Source: Lederbergia sp. NSJ-179
GTDB lineage: Bacteria > Bacillota > Bacilli > Bacillales > Bacillaceae_C
Direction: 5' to 3'
DNA length: 64,000 nucleotides
Assembly (NCBI RefSeq): GCF_022867885.1
Contig: NZ_JALIFP010000018.1
Location: 18,573 to 82,572 of the forward strand
The first letter of the stretch is position 1. The number at the start of each line of letters is the position of its first letter. The position numbers and the translations under genes were made by a program. Under the pieces are notes generated by a model. The model searched no databases. It was not told where the DNA came from and was given only the letters and a program-made list of their open reading frames with translations. Shown piece by piece: positions 45,861-55,125 of the stretch.

Positions 45861-46778
45861 TTATTCTTCCTCACCAATAATTTTTACCTCTGTTTCTAAT
45901 TCTACTCCAAATTTTTCTTTTACAGTCTTTTGCACGTGTCGAATGAGCTGGATATAGTCCGTAGATGTTGCATGATCAACATTGACAATAAATCCGGCAT
46001 GCTTTTTGGATACTTCTGCCCCGCCAATCCGTGTTCCTTGTAAACCACTATCCTGAATTAATTTCCCTGCATAATAATTAGGTGGGCGTTTAAATACACT
46101 TCCACAGGAGGGATACTCTAATGGTTGTTTGGATTCACGTAAAAATGTATTTTCATCCATTTTTGCTTTAATCGCGGTAGGATTTCCTTTTTTTAATTTA
46201 AAGCTTGCGTCCACAATCATATATTTTTCCTTTGCGAATACGCTATTTCTGTAGGAAAAATCAAAATCATCTGGACCCAGTGTTAAGATTTCACCTGTTG
46301 GTGTAATGACCGTGGACTGGACGAGAACCTCTGAAATTTCACCGCCATAGGCACCGGCATTCATAATTAACGCTCCACCAACTGTTCCTGGGATTCCACA
46401 GGCAAATTCAAGCCCTGACAATTGAGATTCAAGGGCTGTTCTTGACACATCAATGATGCTTGCTCCGCTTCCACTATATATTTCTTCGTCCTTGACACTA
46501 ATTTCATCGAATTTTTCCAAGCTTACTACAATTCCCCGTATCCCTGAATCTCTTATAATGACATTTGTCCCTCTCCCCAAAATCGTTAATGGAATGTCGT
46601 GTTGATAGGCATATTGCACAATGATTTGCAGATCCTCAATCAAACGAGGGATAGCAAAGATATCACTAATACCACCAGTCTTTATAAAAGTATGTTTGGA
46701 TAAAGGTTCCGATTGTAGTAGTTGGACATGTGGTAATTTTTTTTGTAAATCTTTCATTATCGTTAAAATTTCTTTCAT
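45861..46778 (-). CDS. murB: UDP-N-acetylenolpyruvoylglucosamine reductase
   Basis: 305 residues. FAD-binding blocks TILGRGTNVIIRDSG near 58-72 and GLEFACGIPGTVGGALIMNAGAYGGE near 117-142; substrate/catalytic block YPSCGSVFKRP near 225 and the C-terminal AGFIVNVDHATS. It reduces UDP-GlcNAc-enolpyruvate to UDP-MurNAc in peptidoglycan precursor synthesis. Alone here rather than in a division cluster. ATG behind GAGG. Confidence 0.95.
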   Translation of the reverse strand: MKEILTIMKDLQKKLPHVQLLQSEPLSKHTFIKTGGISDIFAIPRLIEDLQIIVQYAYQHDIPLTILGRGTNVIIRDSGIRGIVVSLEKFDEISVKDEEIYSGSGASIIDVSRTALESQLSGLEFACGIPGTVGGALIMNAGAYGGEISEVLVQSTVITPTGEILTLGPDDFDFSYRNSVFAKEKYMIVDASFKLKKGNPTAIKAKMDENTFLRESKQPLEYPSCGSVFKRPPNYYAGKLIQDSGLQGTRIGGAEVSKKHAGFIVNVDHATSTDYIQLIRHVQKTVKEKFGVELETEVKIIGEEE

Positions 46779-46975
46779 TTTTTCTGCCTCTTATCATTTA
46801 TTTGCGATAAATCTTTCAATCAATATCCCGCTCGCAACGGTCCAAAATCATTATACTAAAAATAGCGAGATGAATGCAGTATGAAAATGATGAATTGTAT
46901 GGGATGTTCATATTTAACCTATTCCGTCTCATATTTACGTTCAAAATGATGGATTATTCGCTTATACAGAGTGTT

Positions 46976-48670
46976 TCACATCTGTTTAGGAGCTTCTATT
47001 CCTAAAAGATGAAGCCCTTCTTCAAGGACAATCGTGATCGCTTTTACAAGTGCTAGTCGATCTGCCTGATTAGGGCCATTATGCAATATTTTAACATGGG
47101 CATAATATTTATTAAAATTTTGCGCAAGTTGGAATAAATACTTTGCTATTTCGGAAGGTTCGTAACGGTAGAAACTTGTTTGGATCACCGTTGGAAAGAG
47201 CATGAGTTGTTTCACGATCGCCCAACCTTCTGGCTCGATGTGTCCGGTTATACTTTCTTGCCATTCAGTATGTTCAGCTTTTCTCAAAATCGAGCATGCC
47301 CTCGCATACGTATATTGTACATAAGGACCTGTGTTTCCTTCGAACTTTAACATCTCTTCAAGGGAAAATTCAATATGGTTTTGTTTTTCATGTTTCAAAT
47401 CGTGAAAAATAATCGCTCCAACCCCGACCATATGAGCAACCGCATCCTTCATGGGCAGATGGGGATTTTTCTCCTCAATATTCTGTTTGGCTAGTTTTAT
47501 CGCTTCCTCGATTACTGCTTCCAATAACACAACTTTCCCTTTTCTAGTGGACATTTTTTTACCATTCTTTAAGATAAATCCAAATGGGATATGAGTCATG
47601 CTTTTAGCCCAAGTATAGCCCATCTTCTCGAGAACGCGGAACACTTGTTGAAAATGGAGACTTTGCTCCTGGCCCACTACATAAAAGGCCTTTTCAAAAT
47701 GATACTGTTCATAGCGATAAAGAGCGGCGGTCAGATCCCTTGTTGCATATAAAGTGGCTCCATCCGATTTTTGAATCAAACAAGGAGGTAAATCGAATTC
47801 CTTTAAATCGACAATCTGGGCTCCATCTGAACGTTCGAGTAATTCTAAATCAATTAGTTTTTTTACCGTTTCCTCCATTTTATCATTATAAAAGGCTTCT
47901 CCGTGATAAGAATCGAAGTGAACATGTAATAAATCATATATTTTAGTGAATTCATGAAGGGACTCTTTGCGAAACCATAACCAAAGTTGTTGTGCCTCCT
48001 CATCCCCATCTTCCAGTTTCTTAAACCATCTTCTTGCTTCCTCTTCTAATTGCTGATCCTTTTCAGCTTCCGTATGAAATTGAACATATAGTGATAATAA
48101 TTCCTTAATCGGGTTACGCTTGACTTGCTCCTCACTTCCCCAACGTTTGTACGCGACAATTAGTTTGCCAAATTGTGTGCCCCAATCACCAAGATGATTG
48201 ATCCGAATCGTTTTAAATCCGCATTTCTCTGCAATATTAGCTAGAGCATTCCCGATCACTGTCGATCTTAAATGACCCATCGAAAAAGGTTTGGCAATAT
48301 TAGGAGAGGAAAAATCAATGACGGTATTTTTTCCATTGCCAAACTCCCATGAACCATAATCCCTTCCCTGTTCCATAATTTGTTTTAAAACCTGTTGATT
48401 CACTGTCTCTTTATGCAGAAAAGCATTGATATAAGGTCCTTCAGCGATTATTTGTTCAAAAAGCGGGCTTTGTAATTTTCCCATTAATTCTTTGGCAATA
48501 TGCTGAGGGGATTTTCGCCATTTTTTTGCCAGTATAAAACAGGGAAAAGCGAGATCCCCTTGTTTTTCATGTTTTGGGGTTTCAATCAGATTTTCTACTT
48601 CTTCTAACGGCAAAGTCTCGTTTAGTTGTTCTGAAATAAGCTTCGCATATTCTTTGTTAAAATGGATCAT
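46976..48670 (-). CDS. argS: Arginyl-tRNA synthetase
   Basis: 564 residues. An N-terminal Add domain is followed by the HIGH-like motif SPNIAKPFSMGHLRST near 122-137, the KMSKS-equivalent KKMSTRKGK near 376 and the DALR anticodon-binding domain with the conserved YVQYTYARACSILRKA. It charges tRNA-Arg. ATG 48670 is chosen over the open frame to 48706; AAGGAG lies 12 bp upstream. A T-box leader precedes it, but a repeat element of about 200 bp lies between leader terminator and start. Confidence 0.95.
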   Translation of the reverse strand: MIHFNKEYAKLISEQLNETLPLEEVENLIETPKHEKQGDLAFPCFILAKKWRKSPQHIAKELMGKLQSPLFEQIIAEGPYINAFLHKETVNQQVLKQIMEQGRDYGSWEFGNGKNTVIDFSSPNIAKPFSMGHLRSTVIGNALANIAEKCGFKTIRINHLGDWGTQFGKLIVAYKRWGSEEQVKRNPIKELLSLYVQFHTEAEKDQQLEEEARRWFKKLEDGDEEAQQLWLWFRKESLHEFTKIYDLLHVHFDSYHGEAFYNDKMEETVKKLIDLELLERSDGAQIVDLKEFDLPPCLIQKSDGATLYATRDLTAALYRYEQYHFEKAFYVVGQEQSLHFQQVFRVLEKMGYTWAKSMTHIPFGFILKNGKKMSTRKGKVVLLEAVIEEAIKLAKQNIEEKNPHLPMKDAVAHMVGVGAIIFHDLKHEKQNHIEFSLEEMLKFEGNTGPYVQYTYARACSILRKAEHTEWQESITGHIEPEGWAIVKQLMLFPTVIQTSFYRYEPSEIAKYLFQLAQNFNKYYAHVKILHNGPNQADRLALVKAITIVLEEGLHLLGIEAPKQM

Positions 48671-48689
48671 GACAACTTCACACTCCTTT

Positions 48690-48905
48690 ATAAAGTGAAA
48701 CTTCATTCAGTGGGGGTTTTTTTCATCCCCCACTGATGAGAAGATCAAAGGCTAAAATCGCGACGTCCTGTCGCAACGCCTTTGTGACCAACATCCTGTT
48801 GGCCTGAACGAATCGGGGATTTGACTTTCAGTTGATCCCCCACTTGCAATTCTTGTTTTCCCTCGAATTCTCGAAGTGGGGGTCTTACTGCCAGTTAATT
48901 CGGGA
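48690..48905. repeat. Composite repeat element in the argS leader
   Basis: Left end AAAGTGAAACTTCATTCAGTGGGGG and right end GGGTCTTACTGCC then GTTAATTCGGGATAAA match the two ends of the short repeats at 60.1 and 61.7 kb. Between them lie a 9-bp hairpin (48708-48735), twin hairpins GCGAC-GTCCT-GTCGC (48760-48774) and CCAAC-ATCCT-GTTGG (48788-48802), and a hairpin with arms at 48837-48845 and 48874-48882. Confidence 0.75.
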
Positions 48906-48911
48906 TAAAAT

Positions 48912-49147
48912 AAAAAATCCCGCCTCTATAGATAGAGACGAGATGACTCGCGGTACCACTCTTATTGTTCCATTTTGAACCAGCTTTATGTTGATAACGG
49001 AATAATCCGGCAAAGCCCTACTGATTTCAGGCCGCTTCTTAGAAGTGCGTTTCATGACCAATCAGACGCTAGGCTTCCACCATCCCTAGTTCGCTTAAGC
49101 CTGGAGTTGCTCATTACTCTCTTCCTCATTGAATGTATCGATTAATT
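48912..49147 (-). ncRNA. T-box leader of argS
   Basis: The minus strand carries the T-box sequence AGTGGTACCGCG (48960-48949) followed by a terminator helix TCTCGTCTC / GAGGCGGGA and a T run (48943-48912). A long stem I lies upstream; AAACGCAC near 49050-49043 offers CGC (Arg) as specifier codon. Uncharged tRNA-Arg would favour readthrough into argS. Confidence 0.85.
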
Positions 49148-49153
49148 TTCGTT

Positions 49154-49182
49154 ATTATAATGGATCGTCGAGGAAAATGCAA
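49154..49182 (-). promoter_or_regulatory. Promoter of the argS T-box leader
   Basis: TTGCAT and TATAAT with exactly 17 bp between, on the minus strand, placing the transcript start close to 49147. Confidence 0.75.
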
Positions 49183-49213
49183 CTCATACATTTTTGTTCA
49201 GGTCTGAGGAGCC

Positions 49214-51760
49214 TCAATCTATTATCAACCGCCTACTCTTTTTCTTTTGGCGACACAATAAACTCGCAACCACGATCAAGACGATGATCGATATAAGCAG
49301 CACAATCACGCCTGTTTCAAAGGTTAAAGAGGGATTGTTGAATAAAACAGACTGTTCCCCCTTCGTTATTTTGACGACATTCATATAGATAAATGGAAGG
49401 AAATGGGCGGTGTTCGGGAAAAATTGAACACTGCTGACATAGCATATACCTATGATTAAAAGAGTACAAGCAAGCACAGATAATTTATGCGGCAAGATCA
49501 GGGAACAAACGTTGGATAACGTCAAAACAAAATATAGGGCTAAAAGTGCCAGCACAAAGTTTTGGATCATGTACTCTCCTAATGGCAGGAAGTGAAAACC
49601 CATTCCTTGTGAATAGTGCCCCGTATAGTTGGCTGACTCAGCGACCTTCGCACTATCGTAAATAAAAACCGGATATTGCCAATCACCAAAACGATCGAAT
49701 AGTACACCTAAAAATAAAATAAAGCCAATGACAATGATACTGATCAATAGGGCAATGGTATAGGAGTGCAAAAGTTTTCCGAAAAATAGACTCCGTAAGG
49801 AAAGCGGCTGCGTTTGTAACAGGCGAAGTGTCGCCTGTTTCCCTTTCTCATCGGCTAAAAAACCGCCCACAAGGAAAAAGATCAGGATCATCCCCATCAG
49901 ATAAACATGTTTATCAAAATAGAGTCCTAATAAAAATAAACCACTACTATCGAGACGCTGATTCCCCTTAATATATATATCTTTTCCAGTTTCCCAATCC
50001 CCCAAATCTTGAAAAATCGTTAAAGCATATTTTCCAGGAAAAACGGGCTGAACTTGATGAGCAATCATCCAATCCTTCTCTGCATAACTGATATCGATCG
50101 CCATTTTCCCGATCAATTTTATTAATGTGCTATCATAATGAACTTCACCATTTTCCTGCTGCATTGTAAACTTTTGATAGTTATAAAATGTTTTCCAGTC
50201 CCCTTGTCTGTATGCTTCAACTGCTTTACGTCCTTTCTCAATGAATTCTTTATAAGAGGCAATCTGTTCTTCTATCCTATCTACACCTAGTTCTTCCTTT
50301 TTAGACTCATCAAGATCAAGTGCCTCTATTTCCTCTAATTCCTGTTCATAATCAGATAAAACCCATAAGGCTGCAGGAGGATTTTCTAGTTCCTCTAAAT
50401 AAGTGGCTTCTCTGTTCTTCGCCTCCTGAAAAACGTAGATATAACCAAGACAAAGCAGGAAACAAAGTAACAGCAAGGTTTGTTTCAACAGGCCTTGTCG
50501 GATCGTTTTCCGGTATTCAAAGACGATGGGGCGCATCCCTTTTCTTTTCCCATACGAGGTTTTTCCGCGAGCAAACGGTTTTTGCACGGGGTTCGTTTGG
50601 CGATCAAGCTCTTGTTCAGGCAACCTTGCAGCAATACATAACAAAACAATATTCCACACACTGATCGATAATAGAAACAGCCAAGGTGAAAAACGAGGGA
50701 TAGCCGCTTGCCATAGCTCATAAAAAGAGAAAAATGGATTCCAAGTTATTTGTAGCCCTTCCCATAGAACGGTCGCCATCACACCGATAAAAATCGACAT
50801 TCCCAGCAGAAGTAAATGCGTAAATGTCTTTTTAATCCAAAGGCTGTACAGACAAATCAAGCTACAGGCAAAACTAGCAGCACCGAAAAATAGGCTCATC
50901 TTATATAAGAGATTTTGCCATGCTGGGCGAATGAAAAAATGCTCTCCACCATCTATCATAATCGGATAATGAAAAAACGGTTGCTGGTATCCAAAGACGA
51001 TCGGGAGGAGGAAGCTGATCGAAGCAACTATAAAAACAGAGAAGAGCAGGAAGATAAGTAGGCTGATATATTTTGTGATTATGCGTTTCCAGCCCGGAAT
51101 AGGCTGTGTTTTTAATGTTAGCCAGGTTTGCTGTTCTCGTTCATCACTAATCGTGCCACCGAAAAACAGCACAAAAATAATCAGCCCCCAGATTCCAAGT
51201 TGAAACTGAGCACTTTGCAGCAAAAATAAAGCAGGAACAACCGGATAACGTTCATCCACATAGGCGATTTTCTGATCCATCATCCATTGGTTTTTCGCTT
51301 TCGCTTTCTCCCTTTCCACTCCTTGAACAGCCCCAAAAAAGCCTCCAGCTTGTTCATATTGTGCGATTTTCGCCCAAAACTCACCTTCCCGCTTTGGAAT
51401 CTCAGCCCATTGTTTATTTTCAATTGCTAAGCGCCATTGAAAGAGAGTATTTCTTATTTGATAAATAATCGATAATTGTTCCTCCCATTGAGGCTCCACT
51501 TCCCCGTTTTCCTTTTCCAACTTGAGACCTTCTATTGGCGTTCTTCCTGTTTGATTGACCTTTGCTCTTAGATCTTCTGTAATTGTCGTGACTCCATTGG
51601 AAAGCGGTTCAACTTTTTCATAAGCCCTTTCCACCATCCCCTTTTGTTCTACGAGATTCCGTTGAAAGAGTCCAAATGTGCATAATAAAATGATTGCGAA
51701 AATCCACCATAATTTCTTTTGCCGCCACACTTTTTTCAGTTCAAATAAGAGTAGTGACAT
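49214..51760 (-). CDS. Large ABC-2 transporter permease
   Basis: 848 residues, twelve or more membrane segments in two similar halves; each half has the loop SDEREQQTWLTLKTQPIPGWKRI or ADEKGKQATLRLLQTQPLSLRSLFF, which indicates an internal duplication of an ABC-2 membrane unit. Start ATG 51760 follows GGAGG and lies five bases behind the ATPase stop. With the ATPase it makes an ABC exporter. Possibly for peptides or lipids; not determinable. Confidence 0.85.
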   Translation of the reverse strand: MSLLLFELKKVWRQKKLWWIFAIILLCTFGLFQRNLVEQKGMVERAYEKVEPLSNGVTTITEDLRAKVNQTGRTPIEGLKLEKENGEVEPQWEEQLSIIYQIRNTLFQWRLAIENKQWAEIPKREGEFWAKIAQYEQAGGFFGAVQGVEREKAKAKNQWMMDQKIAYVDERYPVVPALFLLQSAQFQLGIWGLIIFVLFFGGTISDEREQQTWLTLKTQPIPGWKRIITKYISLLIFLLFSVFIVASISFLLPIVFGYQQPFFHYPIMIDGGEHFFIRPAWQNLLYKMSLFFGAASFACSLICLYSLWIKKTFTHLLLLGMSIFIGVMATVLWEGLQITWNPFFSFYELWQAAIPRFSPWLFLLSISVWNIVLLCIAARLPEQELDRQTNPVQKPFARGKTSYGKRKGMRPIVFEYRKTIRQGLLKQTLLLLCFLLCLGYIYVFQEAKNREATYLEELENPPAALWVLSDYEQELEEIEALDLDESKKEELGVDRIEEQIASYKEFIEKGRKAVEAYRQGDWKTFYNYQKFTMQQENGEVHYDSTLIKLIGKMAIDISYAEKDWMIAHQVQPVFPGKYALTIFQDLGDWETGKDIYIKGNQRLDSSGLFLLGLYFDKHVYLMGMILIFFLVGGFLADEKGKQATLRLLQTQPLSLRSLFFGKLLHSYTIALLISIIVIGFILFLGVLFDRFGDWQYPVFIYDSAKVAESANYTGHYSQGMGFHFLPLGEYMIQNFVLALLALYFVLTLSNVCSLILPHKLSVLACTLLIIGICYVSSVQFFPNTAHFLPFIYMNVVKITKGEQSVLFNNPSLTFETGVIVLLISIIVLIVVASLLCRQKKKSRRLIID

Positions 51761-51764
51761 CCGC

Positions 51765-52634
51765 TCAGCCTCCCTCCACAAAAAGCTGCTGATAGCGCTC
51801 TTCAGATCCAATCAAGCTTTTTTCAATGTCGAGAATCAAAAGCGGATCATGCTGCAGAAGGGGAGCAATCTGCTGGAAATCGGTTGTATAAAGAAAAAAT
51901 TGTTTGTCATTCCGTTTCCAAGGAAAGGGCACCTGTTGTAACATTTTCTCTACGGTTTGCCCATCTTTAACTGTCATTTTATAGCAAACATTTTCATGAA
52001 CAGATAATTCTTCTTTCATGAGTTGCCCGTTTTTCAAAAATAAAATATGGGGAGTGAGCCGGTCAATTTCCGCTAACTGATGAGAGGATAACAGAATCGC
52101 GGTCCCTTTTCGATGCAGATCGATTAATAGCTGACGCACTTTAATCGCACTTGTTGGATCAAGACCATTCAATGGTTCATCCAAAAGCAATAATATAGGT
52201 TGGTTGACGAGCGCCATCGCTAACAGCAGATGCTGCTTCATCCCTAGTGAATAATGGCCTACCTTTTTATGAATATATCCAGATATCCCAATTTGCTCAA
52301 TCGTTTCCGCAATTTGTTCTTTAGCAATTCCTTGTACATCACCAATAAATTGCAAATGGTCATATCCTGTTAAATAATGATAGAGGACAGAATTATCTTG
52401 CATAAAGGAGATCTCGCGGAAAATATTGGCGTCCTTGTTGCTTTTATTCAAAATCATGACTTCTCCTTGATCAGCGGAAAGGATATTCGTCAAAATATTC
52501 AAAAGGGTAGACTTCCCCGAACCATTTGGACCAACTAAAGCAACAATTTGCGGCTCCGTTATCTCAAAAGAGACGCGATCCAATACCTTTTGTTTGCGGT
52601 ATGATTTTGAAATATTTCGAACCGATAAAATCAT
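51765..52634 (-). CDS. ABC transporter ATPase
   Basis: About 289 residues. Walker A VGPNGSGKSTLLNIL near 32-46, Q-loop FMQDNSVLY, signature YSLGMKQHLLLAMAL, Walker B ILLLLDEPLNGLDP, switch LSSHQ. The C-terminal 80 residues are not part of the core. ATG 52634 (behind AGGTGG) is preferred to ATG 52646. Partner of the large permease downstream. Confidence 0.9.
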   Translation of the reverse strand: MILSVRNISKSYRKQKVLDRVSFEITEPQIVALVGPNGSGKSTLLNILTNILSADQGEVMILNKSNKDANIFREISFMQDNSVLYHYLTGYDHLQFIGDVQGIAKEQIAETIEQIGISGYIHKKVGHYSLGMKQHLLLAMALVNQPILLLLDEPLNGLDPTSAIKVRQLLIDLHRKGTAILLSSHQLAEIDRLTPHILFLKNGQLMKEELSVHENVCYKMTVKDGQTVEKMLQQVPFPWKRNDKQFFLYTTDFQQIAPLLQHDPLLILDIEKSLIGSEERYQQLFVEGG

Positions 52635-52719
52635 ATGGCAGGCCACCTAATCACGTAGTCTATGAGATTAAACTTCGAACTTTATACATACACTAATATT
52701 ATATGCTTTTCAAATGAGT

Positions 52720-52761
52720 AAAAAGCCCTTCTTTTTTAAACCGTAAAAGCAAGGGCTTTTT
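52720..52761 (-). terminator. Terminator-like stem-loop
   Basis: 11-bp perfect inverted repeat AAAAAGCCCTT / AAGGGCTTTTT with a 20-nt loop, T-rich on both exits. It lies 123 bp past the broken secreted-protein gene and before the ABC ATPase gene. Confidence 0.65.
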
Positions 52762-52883
52762 GACTTTGATCTCCGCTATCATCCCTAGCTTATATATCAT
52801 TTCAAAAAAGGCAGGATGAACCGATTCCTTAAGAATTAGTTTTTTGCTTATTAGAAACTACTGAATCTATCTTCACTAAATAG

Positions 52884-53364
52884 CTATCTTTCGCAAATAA
52901 GATTTAAATCATTATCAGGTTCGTTTATCATCATTAAAGAGGTAGAGAAAGGTTTAGCGATATTCCCGTCAGTGTCGGCCTGTGATTTGGGCGGCATCAC
53001 AAAAGGAGTAGGATAAGGTAATGGATCCCTATATAAATACCCTGTAAAAAGGCCACATCCCCCAATCATTTTCTGTCTACTCAACCATCCACGATAAAGA
53101 TTGCCATGTGCCTTTGTTTGTGTAAAATAAAAATATTCATCTGAACTATATAGTCACCACTCTAAGAACTTCATGCCATATCCTATCAGGGGAAGCTTGT
53201 ACAACTGACGAATTTTCATCGCCATCAGAAGAAGCGCTTACATTATTAGCAAGACCTAAAACTACCATCGAAACAGATAAAACTAACAATAAGGATAAGC
53301 GAACTGTCTCTCGACCATTTACATCTTCCCCTTCCAATATTTTATTTATTAAATAATATACCAT
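52884..53364 (-). pseudogene. Frameshifted small secreted protein
   Basis: Frame one from 53364 to 53146 reads a signal peptide (RLSLLLVLSVSMVVLGLANNVSA) and ASPDRIWHEVLRVVT. Frame two takes over near 53150 with LYSSDEYFYFTQTKAHGNLYRGWLSRQK and GLFTGYLYRDPLPYPTPF, ending at 52884. Joined, they make one exported protein of about 150 residues. The best ribosome site (GGAAGGGGA) fits an ATG in a third frame near 53315, so a second lesion near the start is likely. Family not recognised. Confidence 0.55.
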
Positions 53365-53634
53365 TCATAATTTATTATCGATAGGCCTAAAGACCGTTTG
53401 TAACCATCGAATCTTTAGACTTATCCAAAATACAACTTGTCTCATTAGAACAAGAAACAGTTCCAAAGAAGTAAATATTTTCCGGGCAAACTTGGATATA
53501 ATCCCCCTCGAAAAAGTAAAAAATGGTCTGATTAAATGTGAAAAAACACTGTTACATCTCATTTCAAGGGGGATTATTTTTTATGAACAGAAAGATAAAA
53601 GAACATTCGCCTTTGCAAAGACTATTAATAGGTG

Positions 53635-54144
53635 CTAGAGATCTATAAGTTCCTGCAATTGGCGGTAAATTGTCTTCATTTCTTCCAACGTCATCCTCAC
53701 AAGACCACTTGTTGAAGGAGCAACAAAATCGATGACCCCAGGGACCGTTTGATCAGGCTGGGGTCCCCACTCCGCTTTCCTTTTTCCTGAATATTGTAGA
53801 TACACGCCCTTTCCTACAAAACAAACAACTTTCGGCTTGTAATAGCGGATTTTTTCTACCAATATTTCTTTTCCTTGCTGGTATTCTTCCTTTGTAATTT
53901 CTGCAGCACTTCTTGTTGGTCTAGGAACGATATTGGTAAATCCAAAACCTTTTTTCAATAGTTTCTCCCCTTCACCGGGATCATATAAACGTTCCGTTAG
54001 ACCAGCTCCAAATAAAACCTTCCAAAACTTATTCGTTGGATTGGCATAATGATGTCCCGTTTCACTTGAACGAATGCTGGGATTAAATCCTACAAATAGA
54101 AGCTTTAACCCCTTTTTTAGGTCATCTGGAACAGGCTTCATCAT
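53635..54144 (-). CDS. mug: G/U mismatch-specific uracil-DNA glycosylase (MUG type)
   Basis: 169 residues. Motif 1 GFNPSIRSSETGHHYANPTNKFWKVL near 19-44 has the GxNPS water-activating Asn of MUG/TDG enzymes; motif 2 is VAPSTSGLVR near 140. It removes uracil or ethenocytosine opposite guanine. Two adjacent ATG codons (54144, 54141) follow AAGGAGG. Ten bases separate it from the amidinohydrolase gene upstream, so the two are probably cotranscribed. Confidence 0.88.
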   Translation of the reverse strand: MMKPVPDDLKKGLKLLFVGFNPSIRSSETGHHYANPTNKFWKVLFGAGLTERLYDPGEGEKLLKKGFGFTNIVPRPTRSAAEITKEEYQQGKEILVEKIRYYKPKVVCFVGKGVYLQYSGKRKAEWGPQPDQTVPGVIDFVAPSTSGLVRMTLEEMKTIYRQLQELIDL

Positions 54145-54153
54145 GTAAATGTA

Positions 54154-54999
54154 TTACCTCCTTAAAATAGGTAATGTACAGCATCGAAATGAACCACCTG
54201 ATTTAATGATCTCAGATAAATCAACTTCGATGACTGTATATCCCTTGTTTTTTAGTTGTTTATTTACATTTTGATTCACGGGTAAACTGAAGACCGTCTT
54301 ATTTCCAATCGATAAGACATTGGTCCCTAATGTAAATTGCTCCTCTTCTGTTACCTCAATTAGTTCAAATTGTTGCTTTAGCATCGAGATTGACTCTTTT
54401 TCTAAGGCTTTAGGAAAATATAAGGCTTCTGTGTCCGATAAAATATTAAAAACGCAATCCAGGTGTAAGTATTTTTTTTGCAAAGGCACTGGGACGATCT
54501 GATACCCGGGTAAAGCCTTCTGAAGATATTGGATTGCCTGTTTATTTGTTCTACTGCTCACACCAATGTAGACAGTATGGTGATGCACAAGCACATCACC
54601 ACCTTCAATCATCCCTTCTGCGATATGTAAGAATGGATAGGGATAGAGTATTTTCTTTAATTCAACTTCCTCTCCCTTGCGCACACTTCTAGCCATCTGT
54701 GAAACACAAATTTGATGACCAATCGTAAAACCAATATCACGAGTAAATACCTGCTCTGGATAAGCTGGATTTGGTGGAATCAATAATACCTCGATCCCAT
54801 GTTCACGTAAGGCATTCGTAAAATGACGATGTTGTTCAACAGCAAGACTATAATCGATATTGTCTTCTGTGTAATGCTTTTGCGTTTCATTGATCACTTC
54901 ACGGATCGCCATAAACTTTGGTTCACATAGAATCACTTTTCGTAATGTTTCATATTCACTGTTGCAGAGAACCTGTTCCTGTTTATTCTGGATTGTCAT
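54154..54999 (-). CDS. YkgA-like amidinohydrolase (DDAH/arginine deiminase fold)
   Basis: 281 residues of the guanidine-modifying superfamily. The substrate-side FTRDIGFTIG, the acidic AEGMIEGGDVLVH, the catalytic histidine in HLDCVFN and the nucleophile cysteine in the C-terminal GGSFRCCTLPI are present. Members hydrolyse dimethylarginine or similar guanidines to citrulline products; B. subtilis YkgA is the nearest remembered relative. ATG 54999 behind AAGGAG is preferred to 55035. Confidence 0.8.
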   Translation of the reverse strand: MTIQNKQEQVLCNSEYETLRKVILCEPKFMAIREVINETQKHYTEDNIDYSLAVEQHRHFTNALREHGIEVLLIPPNPAYPEQVFTRDIGFTIGHQICVSQMARSVRKGEEVELKKILYPYPFLHIAEGMIEGGDVLVHHHTVYIGVSSRTNKQAIQYLQKALPGYQIVPVPLQKKYLHLDCVFNILSDTEALYFPKALEKESISMLKQQFELIEVTEEEQFTLGTNVLSIGNKTVFSLPVNQNVNKQLKNKGYTVIEVDLSEIIKSGGSFRCCTLPILRR

Positions 55000-55071
55000 T
55001 GTCCTACTCCTTGTTATGTAATTGGTTTTATTCAAACACTCAGTATGATCATTTTTCCCGAAAAATGATAA

Positions 55072-55111
55072 AAGTAACTAATTGGTCTTTAAATCGACCA
55101 TTTAGTTACTT
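55072..55111 (-). terminator. Terminator of the aminotransferase gene
   Basis: 16-bp inverted repeat (AAGTAACTAATTGGTC with one mismatch to its partner), 8-nt loop, 15 bp past the stop codon. Confidence 0.8.
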
Positions 55112-55125
55112 CGTTCTAGCGTTTG

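Noticed and set aside
53365..53562. 65-codon minus-strand frame before the broken secreted gene
   Set aside because: No ribosome site, composition untypical, and it spans a promoter-like TATAAT and an inverted repeat (AATCCCCCT / AGGGGGATT, 53500 and 53565), so it is more likely non-coding.
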